From NCBI GenBank assembly GCA_024231975.1, contig JAAEQB010000050.1:1-64000 (forward strand): DNA of 64,000 nt. Reading direction: 5' to 3'. Positions 29,004 through 37,339 of this stretch are shown here, piece by piece. Positions within the stretch are counted from its first letter, which is position 1. Each line of letters starts with the position of its first letter. Origin of the DNA: Allobosea sp. GTDB taxonomy: Bacteria; Pseudomonadota; Alphaproteobacteria; Rhizobiales; Beijerinckiaceae. Position numbers and translations under genes: made by a program. The notes beneath the pieces were generated by a model, which was given only the letters and a program-made list of their open reading frames with translations, had not been told where the DNA came from and made no database searches.

Positions 29004-29144
29004 CCTTCTCCCCTCGGGGGAGAAGGTCCCGGCAGGGGGATGAGGGCAGTACGACCGGGTGAAACGAGAAAGGGCCGCTCGCGCGGCCCTTCCCTCATCC
29101 GTCAGCGCTTTGCGCTGCCACCTTCTCCCCCGGAGGGGAGAAGG
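29004..29144. repeat. Composite double-hairpin intergenic repeat (copy 2, variant)
   Basis: CCTTCTCCCC/GGGGAGAAGG hairpins at 29004-29026 and 29121-29144 flank a core with GGGGGATGAGGG and the inverse CCCTCATCC. A central stem AAGGGCCGC/GCGGCCCTT (29070-29091) followed by TCCCTC could terminate the upstream cupin transcript. It lies between the convergent cupin and ABC binding-protein genes. Confidence 0.7.
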
Positions 29145-29157
29145 GCTTCCGTCGCGC

Positions 29158-30183
29158 TTACGACCCCGCAGCCGCCTTCTTCGCGAACGAGTCGATGAAG
29201 GTCTTGGTCAGGTCGACATTGGAGTTGGTCAGCTCCGGGTCGAGCAGCTTGAGCGAGTCGTACATGCTCTTCATGCCGTCGGCGGTCGGGATGCCGGTGC
29301 GCGAATAGCTCTCCTGCGAGTTCTTTACCGCGGTCAGATAGAGCGGCTTGTCGCCGAGATGATATTCGGCCGGGACGAGATCGGCGACGTCCTCGGGCTT
29401 GGCCGTCTCCAGCCATTTCAGCGACTTCATCAGCGCATTGACGAGCTTCTGCGTCGTCACCGGGTTCTTCTCGGCGAAGTCGTTCTTGAGATAGAGCACC
29501 GCCGCCGGGTTCGAGCCGCCAAAAAGCGCCTTGGTACCGGCCTCGGTGCGGGTGTCGATCAGCGAGACGATGTCGCCATCCGATTCCAGCTTCGAGGTGA
29601 CGGGATCGAGATGCGAGATCACGTCGACCTGCTTCTGCTTGATCGCCGCGACCGCGCTGGCGCCGGCGCCGACCCCGATGATCGCCGCGTCGCTCGCCTT
29701 GAGGCCGGCCTTGACCATGGCGTATTGCGCCGTCAGCGCCGTCGAGGAGCCGGGCGCAGTGACGCCGATCTTCAGGCCCTTGAAGTCGGCCGCCGACTTC
29801 ACCTTGTCGGCGAGGTCCTTGCGCACCGCGATGGTGATCGCCGGGAAGCGCCCGAGCTCGATCACGGCGCGGATGTCCTGGCCCTTGGCCTGCATGCGGA
29901 TGGTGTGCTCATAGGCGCCGGTGACGACGTCGACCGAACCGCCGACGAGCGCCTGCAGCGACTTGGCGCCGCCGCCGAAATCGTTGATCTCGACGTCGAG
30001 CCCCTGATCCTTGAAGAAGCCCTTCTTCTCCGCGACGGTGAGCGGGAGATAGTAGAGCAGCTGCTTGCCGCCGACGCCGAGCGTCAGCTTGGGCTTCTCG
30101 GCGTTCTGGGCGAAGGCCGGCGAAAGGCCGAGGGCCGTGGTGACTGCGAGCGCGGCAAGCGCTGCGCGGCGGGTGAGAAACAT
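29158..30183 (-). CDS. ABC transporter substrate-binding protein (SsuA/TauA/NMT1-like)
   Basis: Periplasmic binding protein, 341 residues, with signal peptide MFLTRRAALAALAVTTALGLSPAFA. The mature part has LTLGVGGKQLLYYLPLTVAEKKGFFKDQGLDVEINDFGGG in overlapping pieces typical of the nitrate/sulfonate/taurine cluster (PBP type 2), and GLKIGVTAPGSSTALTAQYAMVKAG. CGGAGGAAAA precedes ATG 30183. The matching permease and ATPase genes are at 32369-34235 on the same strand, separated by a DUF3592 gene. Substrate not determinable. Confidence 0.85.
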   Translation of the reverse strand: MFLTRRAALAALAVTTALGLSPAFAQNAEKPKLTLGVGGKQLLYYLPLTVAEKKGFFKDQGLDVEINDFGGGAKSLQALVGGSVDVVTGAYEHTIRMQAKGQDIRAVIELGRFPAITIAVRKDLADKVKSAADFKGLKIGVTAPGSSTALTAQYAMVKAGLKASDAAIIGVGAGASAVAAIKQKQVDVISHLDPVTSKLESDGDIVSLIDTRTEAGTKALFGGSNPAAVLYLKNDFAEKNPVTTQKLVNALMKSLKWLETAKPEDVADLVPAEYHLGDKPLYLTAVKNSQESYSRTGIPTADGMKSMYDSLKLLDPELTNSNVDLTKTFIDSFAKKAAAGS

Positions 30184-30424
30184 CGATTTTCCTCCGGTTG
30201 AGCGATGACGCGCTTCGAAAAGGCGCGATTTCGCGACGAAGATAGGCGCATTGCCGCGAGCGGGGCAAGCGCAGGCACGCCGCGGCCCGCGCATGACGCT
30301 GCGGAAGCGACACGAAAGATTCAGAGCTTGTTAAAGCCGGCCTTCCACATTGGTCGGATGCAATGACTCCCGACGATGCCTTGCCGACGGCTTTCGACCA
30401 GAACGGACGAAACAGGAGACGGTC

Positions 30425-30937
30425 ATGGTGGACGCAGTAGCGGCCCGGACTGCGCCTTCCCCTTATGAACTCCCGCACGGCACGCCGTCACCGGGCGTGC
30501 CCGCTCCAGACAGGGCGAGCTCTTCGCCTGCCGCCGTGACGTCGGCAACGGCTGAGCGAGACGACGCCGTCATCCTCGACCTGTCGGACCAGGCCCGCAC
30601 CGCTCTGGCGCAGGGCGGTGCCGCTGCGCAGGCACCAGGAGCCGGCGTCGATGACCCGGCAGAGCCGAGCTGGGTCGAAAAGCGCTTCAAGCTGATGACG
30701 GAGTACACCGCGCTGCAGCAGGAGCTCGTCTGGCTCAGCGACCGCACGATGGCCCATGCGCTCGACGAGATGTTCCAGGGCAGCGCCGCACCGCACGACG
30801 AGAGCGGCGTGGCGGACAAGCGGGAGCAGTTCGACCGCGACATGCAGCGGCGCGAAGAGCTGATGCCGCGCTATGCCGAGCTGATACGCCTGCTCGGAGC
30901 CTCGCCGGGCCAGAAGAGCGCGGACGAATCGAACTAG
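30425..30937 (+). CDS. Hypothetical protein with N-terminal low-complexity region
   Basis: 170 residues, no signal peptide. Residues 1-70 are Pro/Ala/Ser-rich; AVILDLSDQARTALA recalls short linear segments in flagellar and regulatory proteins with an LSxxA pattern. The C-terminal 80 residues are helical and charged (EKRFKLMTEYTALQQELVWLSD, REQFDRDMQRREELMPRYAELIRLL), suggesting a coiled coil. AGGAGA precedes ATG 30425. It converges on the DUF3592 gene, with both stop codons sharing CTAG. No function assigned. Confidence 0.65.
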   Translation: MVDAVAARTAPSPYELPHGTPSPGVPAPDRASSSPAAVTSATAERDDAVILDLSDQARTALAQGGAAAQAPGAGVDDPAEPSWVEKRFKLMTEYTALQQELVWLSDRTMAHALDEMFQGSAAPHDESGVADKREQFDRDMQRREELMPRYAELIRLLGASPGQKSADESN

Positions 30938-32301
30938 CGGAAGACGCGGCTCGCATAGAGCGCGATGGCGAAGCAGGCGAGCGCGATGCCGAGCAGGATC
31001 CAGTTCGCTCCAGTCGGATTCTCCAGAGCCGCGTTGGACGGGTCCTGCGGGTCGTAATGCACCTCGACCGGCGCACCGGCCGGATAGCGATCGACGATCC
31101 CCTGGGCGAAGCTCTCCGAGCCTGACACTTCCAGGCCGAGCTTGACCTGCCGGCTGTGCAGGCGGTTGCCATCGACGGTGTAGGCGAACTCGACGATGGG
31201 GAGATAGGTCGTGCGCGTCCTGCCGTTTTCCGTCGAGTAGCGTTGCTCGACAGTGCTGGAGACGATCTCTCCGGCAGCGACCGGCCAGGCATTGGCGCGG
31301 GCGAGATAGCGCTTGTGCCCGACGAAGAACAGCAACGCCGCAGCGCCGAACAGGCCGGCGAACAGCATCACCGGGACATCGGCATCCGGCATACGCACCT
31401 TGAGGGCTTCGGCCCCTTGGGTTCCCACCCAATAGAGCCCCCAGACGAGCAGAACGACGACGAGTAGCGCGAGGCCGCAGCCCTTGACCGCACCCTTCGG
31501 CGCCTCGCGCTCCAGGACGCAGTCGTTGGGATCGGCCGGATCGTAATAGACGGTCACGTTCGCGCCGGCCGGGTAGCGCGCCAGCGCCACCTGCGCATAT
31601 TTGCCGCTGATGTCGCCGAGGCTGACGCGCGTGCCCTGATAGGTCACGCCGCCGACCGAGAAGGAATAGGTCACGGCGGGAACGTTGACGACGGTCCCGA
31701 TCTCATTGCCTTCGCGCGGCCGCCGCACCGCCATCTGCGAGCGGATGACGCGCCCCGGCGCCTGCGCCCAGCTGCTGGCGCGCCGGACCTTGAGCACGGC
31801 ATTGAGGATCATCGCGCCGACCATCACCACCATTGGCAGCGCGATCAGCGCGATATTGCCCATGGTCGTTCCAGCAAAGGGCAGCCGCTCGACCCAGCTC
31901 TCCGGCAGCACCTCAGCGATCACGAAGATCAGCGCAAGCGAAGCAACGACGGCGATCACGGCCCAGGTCGGTGGCTCTCCCCTGGCCTCGGCCGCCTTGG
32001 CCGGCGAGGCCTTGCGTTGCCAGGCCAGCTTGCCGCGCCAGGTCTTGTCGCCACCGAGATAGGCGAGCAGGATTCGCTTCAGCGTCGCGGCATCGACGGT
32101 CTCGGCGGCGTCGAAGCGGGCCTTGCCTGAATGATAGGCCAGCCGGAACCGGCCCTTCCCTTCCAGCCCTGCTTCGACATAGCCGTCATCGTCGGAGAGG
32201 TTGATGAACCAATCAGGATCGTCGCCGCGCTGGTCGATGGCGCGGCTGATGTCCTCCCGTGTCGGGTCGGCGGTGATGCGATCGCAGACGTCGAGCTCCA
32301 T
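30934..32301 (-). CDS. DUF3592-domain membrane protein (two copies)
   Basis: 455 residues. The N-terminal 100 residues are soluble (DDPDWFINLSDDDGYVEAGLEG). Then come two membrane-anchored DUF3592 units, each with the pattern VPAVTYSFSVGGVTYQG.../LPIVEFAYTVDGNRLHS... followed by YPAGANVTVYYDPADPNDCVLE and YPAGAPVEVHYDPQDPSNAALE. About five to six hydrophobic helices flank them. DUF3592 function is unknown. The gene interrupts the ABC transporter cluster but shares its direction. Confidence 0.85.
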   Translation of the reverse strand: MELDVCDRITADPTREDISRAIDQRGDDPDWFINLSDDDGYVEAGLEGKGRFRLAYHSGKARFDAAETVDAATLKRILLAYLGGDKTWRGKLAWQRKASPAKAAEARGEPPTWAVIAVVASLALIFVIAEVLPESWVERLPFAGTTMGNIALIALPMVVMVGAMILNAVLKVRRASSWAQAPGRVIRSQMAVRRPREGNEIGTVVNVPAVTYSFSVGGVTYQGTRVSLGDISGKYAQVALARYPAGANVTVYYDPADPNDCVLEREAPKGAVKGCGLALLVVVLLVWGLYWVGTQGAEALKVRMPDADVPVMLFAGLFGAAALLFFVGHKRYLARANAWPVAAGEIVSSTVEQRYSTENGRTRTTYLPIVEFAYTVDGNRLHSRQVKLGLEVSGSESFAQGIVDRYPAGAPVEVHYDPQDPSNAALENPTGANWILLGIALACFAIALYASRVFR

Positions 32302-32368
32302 GCCCGCCCCCCAACGCTGGAGGGCAAGGATGGCGCTCGTTCGCGCCCGGAATCAAGCGCAGCTTACG

Positions 32369-33160
32369 TTAGGTCGTCGTGGTCGAGCTCTGTCCCGGCC
32401 GCCAGACCAGCAGGCGGTTCTCGACCATCGTCACCAATGCGTCGATCACGATCACGAAGATCGCCAGGATCAGCATGCCCGAGAACACGCCGGTGACGTC
32501 GAAAACGCTCTCGGCCTCGTGGATCTTGTAGCCGAGGCCGGCCGAGGAACCGAGATATTCGCCGACCACCGCGCCAACCAGCGCGAAGCCGACCGAGGTG
32601 TGCAGTGACGAGAACATCCAGGTCAGGGCTGAGGGCCAGTAGACATGGCGGAAGAGCTGGCGCTCGTTCATCCCCAGCATGCGGGCATTGGCCAGCACCG
32701 TCGGCGAGACCTCGCGCACGCCCTGGTAGACGTTGAAGAAGACGATGAAGAACACCAGCGTGAAGCCGAGCGCCACCTTCGACCAGATGCCGAGGCCGAA
32801 CCAGAGCGCAAAGATCGGCGCCAGCACCACGCGCGGCAGGGCGTTCGCCGCCTTGATATAGGGGTCGAACACCGCCGCCAGCAGCGCGTTCCTGGCAAAG
32901 GCGAAACCGAAGAAGATGCCGGCGGCCGAGCCGATGACGAAGGCGAGCACCGTCTCGGTCAGGGTGATGCCGAGATGCCAGTAGATCTCGGAGCCGGTGA
33001 GCTGCTTCCAGGTCCGGGCCAGGACCTCGCCCGGCGTCGAGAAGAAGAACTGGATCGTCTTCACCTCGCCGAACAGGCTGGTCGTGGTGACGACATGCCA
33101 GATGCCCAGGAAGACGATCATCACCAGGATCTGCAGGGCGAAGAGCTTGACGCGGCTCAT
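32369..33160 (-). CDS. ABC transporter permease (SsuC/TauC-like)
   Basis: Inner-membrane subunit, 263 residues, about six helices. The cytoplasmic coupling loop reads ANARMLGMNERQLFRHVYWPSALTWMFSS, matching the EAA motif of BPD-type permeases. Ends with a Thr-rich tail. ATG 33160 follows a clear hydrophobic start (MSRVKLFALQILVMIVFLG). It pairs with the ATPase gene upstream; a 205-bp gap between them holds a composite repeat. Confidence 0.9.
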   Translation of the reverse strand: MSRVKLFALQILVMIVFLGIWHVVTTTSLFGEVKTIQFFFSTPGEVLARTWKQLTGSEIYWHLGITLTETVLAFVIGSAAGIFFGFAFARNALLAAVFDPYIKAANALPRVVLAPIFALWFGLGIWSKVALGFTLVFFIVFFNVYQGVREVSPTVLANARMLGMNERQLFRHVYWPSALTWMFSSLHTSVGFALVGAVVGEYLGSSAGLGYKIHEAESVFDVTGVFSGMLILAIFVIVIDALVTMVENRLLVWRPGQSSTTTT

Positions 33161-33203
33161 GCTCCGATCTCCTGGCGGAAGCGCACGGGAATCGCATCAT
33201 AAG

Positions 33204-33336
33204 CCCTCCCCCCGCTTGCGGTGGGGAGGGTTGGGTGGGGGGCAGCGCCGCTCAGCCCGGGGCTGGAAGAAGAAGCGAGCCCTGCTTTCCGGCCCCCCAT
33301 CCCTAGCCCTTCCCCACCGCAAGCGGGGGGAAGGGG
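33204..33336. repeat. Composite double-hairpin intergenic repeat (copy 3)
   Basis: A left hairpin of CCCTCCCC/GGGGAGGG type (33204-33230) and right hairpin CCCTTCCCC/GGGGGAAGGG type (about 33308-33336) flank a core with GGGTGGGGGGC and the inverse GCCCCCCATCCC. Same layout as 16870-17015. It is inserted between the ABC ATPase and permease genes, within a presumed operon. Confidence 0.75.
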
Positions 33337-33365
33337 ATCATGGCGCGCCATGTCCCAGGCCGTTT

Positions 33366-34235
33366 TCACTTGGCGGCTCCTTCGACCAGTTCCCTGCCCT
33401 CGCCCATCGCATAGGCCTTCTGCACCTCGACCCGGAGCGACGCCCAGATGTCGCGATGGATCTCGTGAAACGCCTTCTCCAGCCTGATCTCGGCGATGTC
33501 GCGCGGCCGGGCCAGCGGCACCTTGTAATCCGCGACGATGCCGGCGGCCGGTCCGGCCGTCATCACCACCACCCGGTCGGAGAGCGCGATCGCCTCCTCG
33601 AGATCGTGCGTGACGAAGATCAGCGCCTTGCGGTCGCGGCTCCAGAGATCGAGCAGGAGATTGCCCATGATCTGGCGGGTCTGCGCGTCGAGCGGCCCGA
33701 AGGGCTCGTCCATCAACAGGATCTCGGGATCGCGGATCAGCATCTGCGCCAGCGCCACGCGCTTGCGCTGGCCGCCGGAAAGCATGTGCGGATAGCGCTC
33801 GACGAAGGCGCGCAGGCCAACCCGCCCGAGCCAGTCGCGCGCCCGCTTGTCCGCCTCGGCATCGGAAACGCCCATCGGCTCCAGCGCGACCTTGACGTTG
33901 TCCAGCGCCGTCTTCCACGGCATCAGCGCGTCCTGCTGGAAGAGGTAGCCGGCACGGCGGTTGAGGCCCGAGAGCGGCTGGCCGAAGATCGAGACCTTGC
34001 CGGCCGACGGCGTCAGCAAGCCGGCGGCGGCATTGAGCAAGGTCGACTTGCCGCAGCCGGTCGGCCCGACCACCGAGACGAACTCGCCGGGCGCGACGGA
34101 CAGGTCGATGCCCTTCACCGCCTGGTAGCGGCTGCCGCCCTTGAGATGGAAGGTGATGTCGATGCCGGCGAGCCTGACCGCCGGCTGTTCTCCTGCCGCG
34201 CCCCTATCACCGGGCGGGCTGACCTTGGACTCCAT
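33366..34235 (-). CDS. ABC transporter ATP-binding protein (SsuB/TauB-like)
   Basis: 289 residues. Walker A GPTGCGKSTLL near residue 60, Q-loop FQQDALMPW, ABC signature LSGGQRKRVALAQ, Walker B ILLMDEPFGPLD and H-loop FVTHDLEEAIALSD are all intact. The C-terminal extension of about 50 residues is common in nitrate/taurine-type ATPases. ATG 34235 is chosen from an upstream GGGAT; longer in-frame starts add an unconserved N-terminus. It heads the import cluster with the permease and binding protein downstream. Confidence 0.92.
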   Translation of the reverse strand: MESKVSPPGDRGAAGEQPAVRLAGIDITFHLKGGSRYQAVKGIDLSVAPGEFVSVVGPTGCGKSTLLNAAAGLLTPSAGKVSIFGQPLSGLNRRAGYLFQQDALMPWKTALDNVKVALEPMGVSDAEADKRARDWLGRVGLRAFVERYPHMLSGGQRKRVALAQMLIRDPEILLMDEPFGPLDAQTRQIMGNLLLDLWSRDRKALIFVTHDLEEAIALSDRVVVMTAGPAAGIVADYKVPLARPRDIAEIRLEKAFHEIHRDIWASLRVEVQKAYAMGEGRELVEGAAK

Positions 34236-34425
34236 GGATATCCCGTCCCCTGCCGTCGGCGCCATCCGGCACACGCGGCTTATTTCCGTTCGGGGCGACA
34301 CTAGGCGATCATCGGACGAAGGCAACCCGCCCGCGGCATCCGGTCTCGCCAACCCGCTAATCGGTAGCGAAAAGTCGACGCTTCTGCTCTATCGCTGGCC
34401 CGACCGCAGGAGGAATCGCCCACCC

Positions 34426-34962
34426 ATGCTTCAGCTCGAACAATGGATGCAGGACCTTGTCGAGTTCATGCACGCCAACCAGCAATGGGCGATCCCGATC
34501 GTCTTCCTGATCGCCTTCGCCGAATGCGTCGCGATCCTGTCCTGGCTGGTCCCGGCAACGGTGTTCTTCACCACCTTCGGTGCGCTCGCCGGCGCCACCG
34601 GCCTCAACCTCGTACCGCTCTCGCTCGCGGCGGCGCTTGGCGCGGCCTCCGGTTTCTGGATCTCCTACTGGGCCGGTCTCGTCCTCGGCCCGCGCGTCGG
34701 CGACCACTGGCCGCTGCGCGACAACCCGGCCCTGCTCCAGCGCGGCCACGACTTTTTCGAGAAATGGGGCGTGCTCGGCGTCGCGATCGGCCATTTCTTC
34801 GGGCCGATCCGGGCGGTGGTCGCGCTCGTCGCCGGCATCGTGAAGATGCCGTTCTGGCCCTTCCAGATCGCGAACTTCGCGGCGTCCTTCGCCTGGGGCT
34901 TCGGCCTGATCTACGGCGCCGGGCGCTTCTCCGAATACATGCTGCGGTTCGCAGGCAAATAG
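34426..34962 (+). CDS. DedA family membrane protein
   Basis: 178 residues, a DedA/VTT-domain protein of the inner membrane. AILSWLVPATVFFTTFGALAG, SGFWISYWAGLVLGPRVG and the hallmark GHFFGPIRAVVALVAGIVKMPFWPFQIANFA (two pieces) are the conserved re-entrant and helix regions. DedA proteins flip undecaprenyl phosphate or other lipids and support envelope homeostasis in known cases. GCAGGAGG precedes ATG 34426. Confidence 0.9.
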   Translation: MLQLEQWMQDLVEFMHANQQWAIPIVFLIAFAECVAILSWLVPATVFFTTFGALAGATGLNLVPLSLAAALGAASGFWISYWAGLVLGPRVGDHWPLRDNPALLQRGHDFFEKWGVLGVAIGHFFGPIRAVVALVAGIVKMPFWPFQIANFAASFAWGFGLIYGAGRFSEYMLRFAGK

Positions 34963-35153
34963 CGGCGAAAACCCGGCGGAAAGCAAAACGTCAGCTGAAC
35001 ATCCGCCTCAGATCGCGTTCAGCCGCTTCGGCCGAAAGTCCAGCCATCGCGCTTGGACCGGAATCATCCGGTTCACAACCGGCGCGGCGGCGCGGATGGC
35101 CCGGCATCCACGCAGTTCAGCTCCTCCGGGCAGGACTTATGGGAGTCCACACC

Positions 35154-35525
35154 ATGACGATGTCTCGTTTCGCTATCGGCCTCGCCGCGCTCGCTCTCGC
35201 CGCCGGCCCGGCCCTCGCACAGACCGCGACCCAGCCCACCACCCCGGCCAAGCCGGCGGCGCCCGTGACCACGCCTGCCACCCCTGCGGCACCCGCTGCG
35301 AAGCCGGCAGCGCCCACCGCGACCCAGGCCCAGGCCAAGAAGGTCAACATCAATACCGCCAGCGCCGCCGAGCTCGAGCAGCTCAAGGGCATCGGCGAGG
35401 CCCGCTCCAAGAAGATCATCGAGGAGCGCGCCAAGGCGAAGTTCAAGAACTTCGACGATCTGGTGAAGCGCAGCGTGCTGCCTTCGAACGTCGAGGCCGA
35501 GATCAAGGATCACGTCACCTTCTGA
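35154..35525 (+). CDS. Secreted helix-hairpin-helix (ComEA-like) protein
   Basis: 123 residues. A signal peptide (ending ALAQ) is followed by a Pro/Ala/Thr-rich linker of about 40 residues and a C-terminal double helix-hairpin-helix domain (KKVNINTASAAELEQLKGIG, then ARSKKIIEERAKAKFKNFDDL). This layout matches periplasmic ComEA, which binds incoming DNA during uptake, though no other competence gene lies here. GGGAG seven bases before ATG 35154 decides the start over ATG 35139. Confidence 0.85.
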   Translation: MTMSRFAIGLAALALAAGPALAQTATQPTTPAKPAAPVTTPATPAAPAAKPAAPTATQAQAKKVNINTASAAELEQLKGIGEARSKKIIEERAKAKFKNFDDLVKRSVLPSNVEAEIKDHVTF

Positions 35526-35544
35526 TCCCGCTCGCACAAAAAAG

Positions 35545-35573
35545 GAGCCGGCCGCTTTCGCGGCCGGCTCTTT
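35545..35573 (+). terminator. Intrinsic terminator after comEA-like gene
   Basis: An 11-bp perfect stem GAGCCGGCCGC/GCGGCCGGCTC (35545-35555 and 35560-35570) with loop TTTC, followed by TTT and preceded by six A, so it may act in both directions between convergent genes. Confidence 0.85.
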
Positions 35574-35587
35574 CGTTGCGCGGCTGA

Positions 35588-35740
35588 CTACTGGCCGCTC
35601 GCCTGCGCCTGCGAGGCATCCGCCTCGCGCAGCGCCTGGGCGCAATCGTCGCAGCAGACCTCGACGGTATTGCCGCCGATCGTGACCTTGATCGGGGCCT
35701 CGTCGAGCTCGCAATCGCAGGCTGCGCAGGTTCCACTCAT
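35588..35740 (-). CDS. Cys-rich mini-protein, probable metal-binding
   Basis: 50 residues, beginning MSGTCAACDCELDEAP and continuing through TIGGNTVEVCCDDCAQAL. Six Cys are arranged as CxxCxC then CCxxC, with a short beta-hairpin-like stretch between, resembling the treble-clef or YHS/TRASH-type metal sites. No signal peptide. GGAGG seven bases before the ATG strongly supports translation. The gene is convergent with the comEA-like gene and 25 bp downstream of the DUF1127 gene. Metal (Zn or Cu) and role are inference. Confidence 0.7.
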   Translation of the reverse strand: MSGTCAACDCELDEAPIKVTIGGNTVEVCCDDCAQALREADASQAQASGQ

Positions 35741-35765
35741 GGCCTTCCTCCTTCTCGGGGGCCGC

Positions 35766-36146
35766 TCATTCGGCCGCCCTGAGAAAGACCACCCGGCCCG
35801 CCTCCGCGCTGTCGGATTCTTTAGCGATCCGCTCGGGCTGAACCGAGGCTCCCGCGCTCAGGCCACGCAGGACCTGGTCGACGCTCTCGCCGCCGGCAAG
35901 GCCGCGCCGCTCCTCGGCACGCAAAGAGATGATCGCGGTCGGGTCGCCGAAGAAGGGCGCTGCGGTGGCATCGCGCAGATCGCTGTCGCGCAAACCGAGA
36001 TCGCGCAGATCGCGCTCGCTCATGTCGCAGAGGGTGCGGTAGTCGCGGCGCGACCGCAGCCAGTGGTCGAGCGCGCCGAGAAGCCGGCCAAGCACGTCGA
36101 ACATCGCGAGCACAGGCTTGGCCGATCCAATGATGAAGCTGATCAT
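35766..36146 (-). CDS. DUF1127 domain protein
   Basis: 126 residues, longer than typical 45-70-residue DUF1127 proteins. The domain is near residues 28-60 (HWLRSRRDYRTLCDMSERDLRDLGLRDSDLRD in pieces), an Arg-rich helical motif that in some alphaproteobacteria binds RNA or affects phosphate and stress metabolism. An N-terminal hydrophobic stretch and a C-terminal acidic tail flank it. GGAGACAGG precedes ATG 36146. A cluster of CTGTCAG repeats sits just upstream. Confidence 0.85.
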   Translation of the reverse strand: MISFIIGSAKPVLAMFDVLGRLLGALDHWLRSRRDYRTLCDMSERDLRDLGLRDSDLRDATAAPFFGDPTAIISLRAEERRGLAGGESVDQVLRGLSAGASVQPERIAKESDSAEAGRVVFLRAAE

Positions 36147-36187
36147 GACCTGTCTCCGTCGTTGTGATGACGGGAGAGAACGCCTTT

Positions 36188-36240
36188 CGGCTGTCAGCGG
36201 CTGTCAGAATCTTTCGCGATCAGTGACAGCTTCTGTCAGC
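36188..36240. repeat. Clustered CTGTCAG repeats upstream of DUF1127 gene
   Basis: Three direct CTGTCAG copies and one inverted TGACAG copy occur within 53 bp (GCTGTCAGCGGCTGTCAG, then GTGACAG, then CTGTCAGC). The region is the likely promoter of the DUF1127 gene and touches the end of the AraC gene, so these may be regulator-binding half-sites. Confidence 0.5.
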
Positions 36241-37063
36241 GGAGATCGAGCGAGCGCTGAAACTCCGCCGGCGTGCGGCCATAGGCCTGTCGGAAGGCGG
36301 CGCTGAAATGGCTGTGGCTGGAGAAGCCGAGCTCCAATCCGAGCTGGGTCAGATCGTCACAACCACCGAGCAAATCGAGCGCCCGCGCCAGCCGCAGGCG
36401 CAACTGATAGCGATAGAGCGGCACGGCCTCGACCTGAGCGAAAACCTGGGTGAGGTAGACCGGTGAGACCCCGACCTCCCTGGCGATCTCGGCCAATGTC
36501 CAGCGCCGGGCGAGATCGGATGCCATCACCAGCTTGGCCCGGTCGACCAGCTTGCGTCGGCCAGCCGACGCTCCGGCGGCATGCGAGGTTCGTTCGCCCA
36601 GCGCCCGCCGCACCAGCGTCAACGCCAGGGTTTCCGCTTCGAGCGGTTCGGCAACGCCCCGCTGCAGGCTATGCCGCAGCAGGGCGACGAGCACTTGTGC
36701 CCGCGGGTCGATCCGGCGGCGCTGCATCAGGAAGGCGCTCGTGGCTCGGCCCAGCAGCTCGGCCGGCGCGAGCTCATGCAGAATCTCTTCGCTCAGCCGC
36801 AAATCGAGACAGGCATCACCGCCCGCGACCGGATGGCTGATCCGGTAGCCCTCATGCGGATTGAAGAACAGGACCTGGTTGCTCTCCGCCACCGCATCGT
36901 CACGCCCGACATGGCGCACGAAGATGCCGCGATAGGGAAAGACCAGATGGGTCGCGTGCGCGCATTCCTCGTCGCTGCGATGCCGACACTCGCCGGAGCA
37001 GACGACATCGCGCACCAGCACGATCTCGCTGTCGAGCAGCTTGCTCACCGAGAATTGCGACAT
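36236..37063 (-). CDS. AraC family transcriptional regulator
   Basis: 275 residues. The N-terminal domain (1-160) is a divergent cupin-like sensor with several Cys/His (VVCSGECRHRSDEECAHATH). The C-terminal 100 residues are a two-helix-turn-helix AraC domain: RWTLAEIAREVGVSPVYLTQVFAQVEAVPLYRYQ and LGLELGFSSHSHFSAAFRQAYGRTPAEF are the two recognition regions. The Cys/His cluster suggests metal or redox sensing, which is inference. Direction matches DUF1127. Confidence 0.9.
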   Translation of the reverse strand: MSQFSVSKLLDSEIVLVRDVVCSGECRHRSDEECAHATHLVFPYRGIFVRHVGRDDAVAESNQVLFFNPHEGYRISHPVAGGDACLDLRLSEEILHELAPAELLGRATSAFLMQRRRIDPRAQVLVALLRHSLQRGVAEPLEAETLALTLVRRALGERTSHAAGASAGRRKLVDRAKLVMASDLARRWTLAEIAREVGVSPVYLTQVFAQVEAVPLYRYQLRLRLARALDLLGGCDDLTQLGLELGFSSHSHFSAAFRQAYGRTPAEFQRSLDLR

Positions 37064-37147
37064 GCCTGCCTTCCGCGGCGCCGTCTCGAAAGACGAAACG
37101 GCCCGGCCAGATCACGATGGCCGGGCCAGCTCTCATGCCGGGATCGT

Positions 37148-37264
37148 CTACAGCAGGTCGAGGACGATCATTGTCAGCAGGACAAAAGAAGCGCCCAGCG
37201 CCAGATGCGCTGCCTTGAACTGAAACCACTGGGACGTCGGCATCGATCGGATCGGTGTCATCAT
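37148..37264 (-). CDS. Tiny single-helix membrane protein (38 residues)
   Basis: Reads MMTPIRSMPTSQWFQFKAAH followed by a hydrophobic helix LALGASFVLLTMIVLDLL and stop. GGAGG lies two to five bases before the paired ATG codons (37264, 37261). It has one predicted transmembrane helix at the very C-terminus. No family recognised; supported by the Shine-Dalgarno and by two similar small membrane genes just upstream. Confidence 0.5.
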   Translation of the reverse strand: MMTPIRSMPTSQWFQFKAAHLALGASFVLLTMIVLDLL

Positions 37265-37339
37265 CGCCTCCATCTGTTCAGCTTGGAATTGCTTCGTGTG
37301 GACATGTCTTTCGTGTCGGATATGTCGGGGCGCGTTGGC

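Noticed and set aside
16870..33336. Repeats considered as CRISPR or insertion sequences
   Set aside because: The copies are far apart, vary in stem sequence, have no regular spacers, no cas genes and no transposase.
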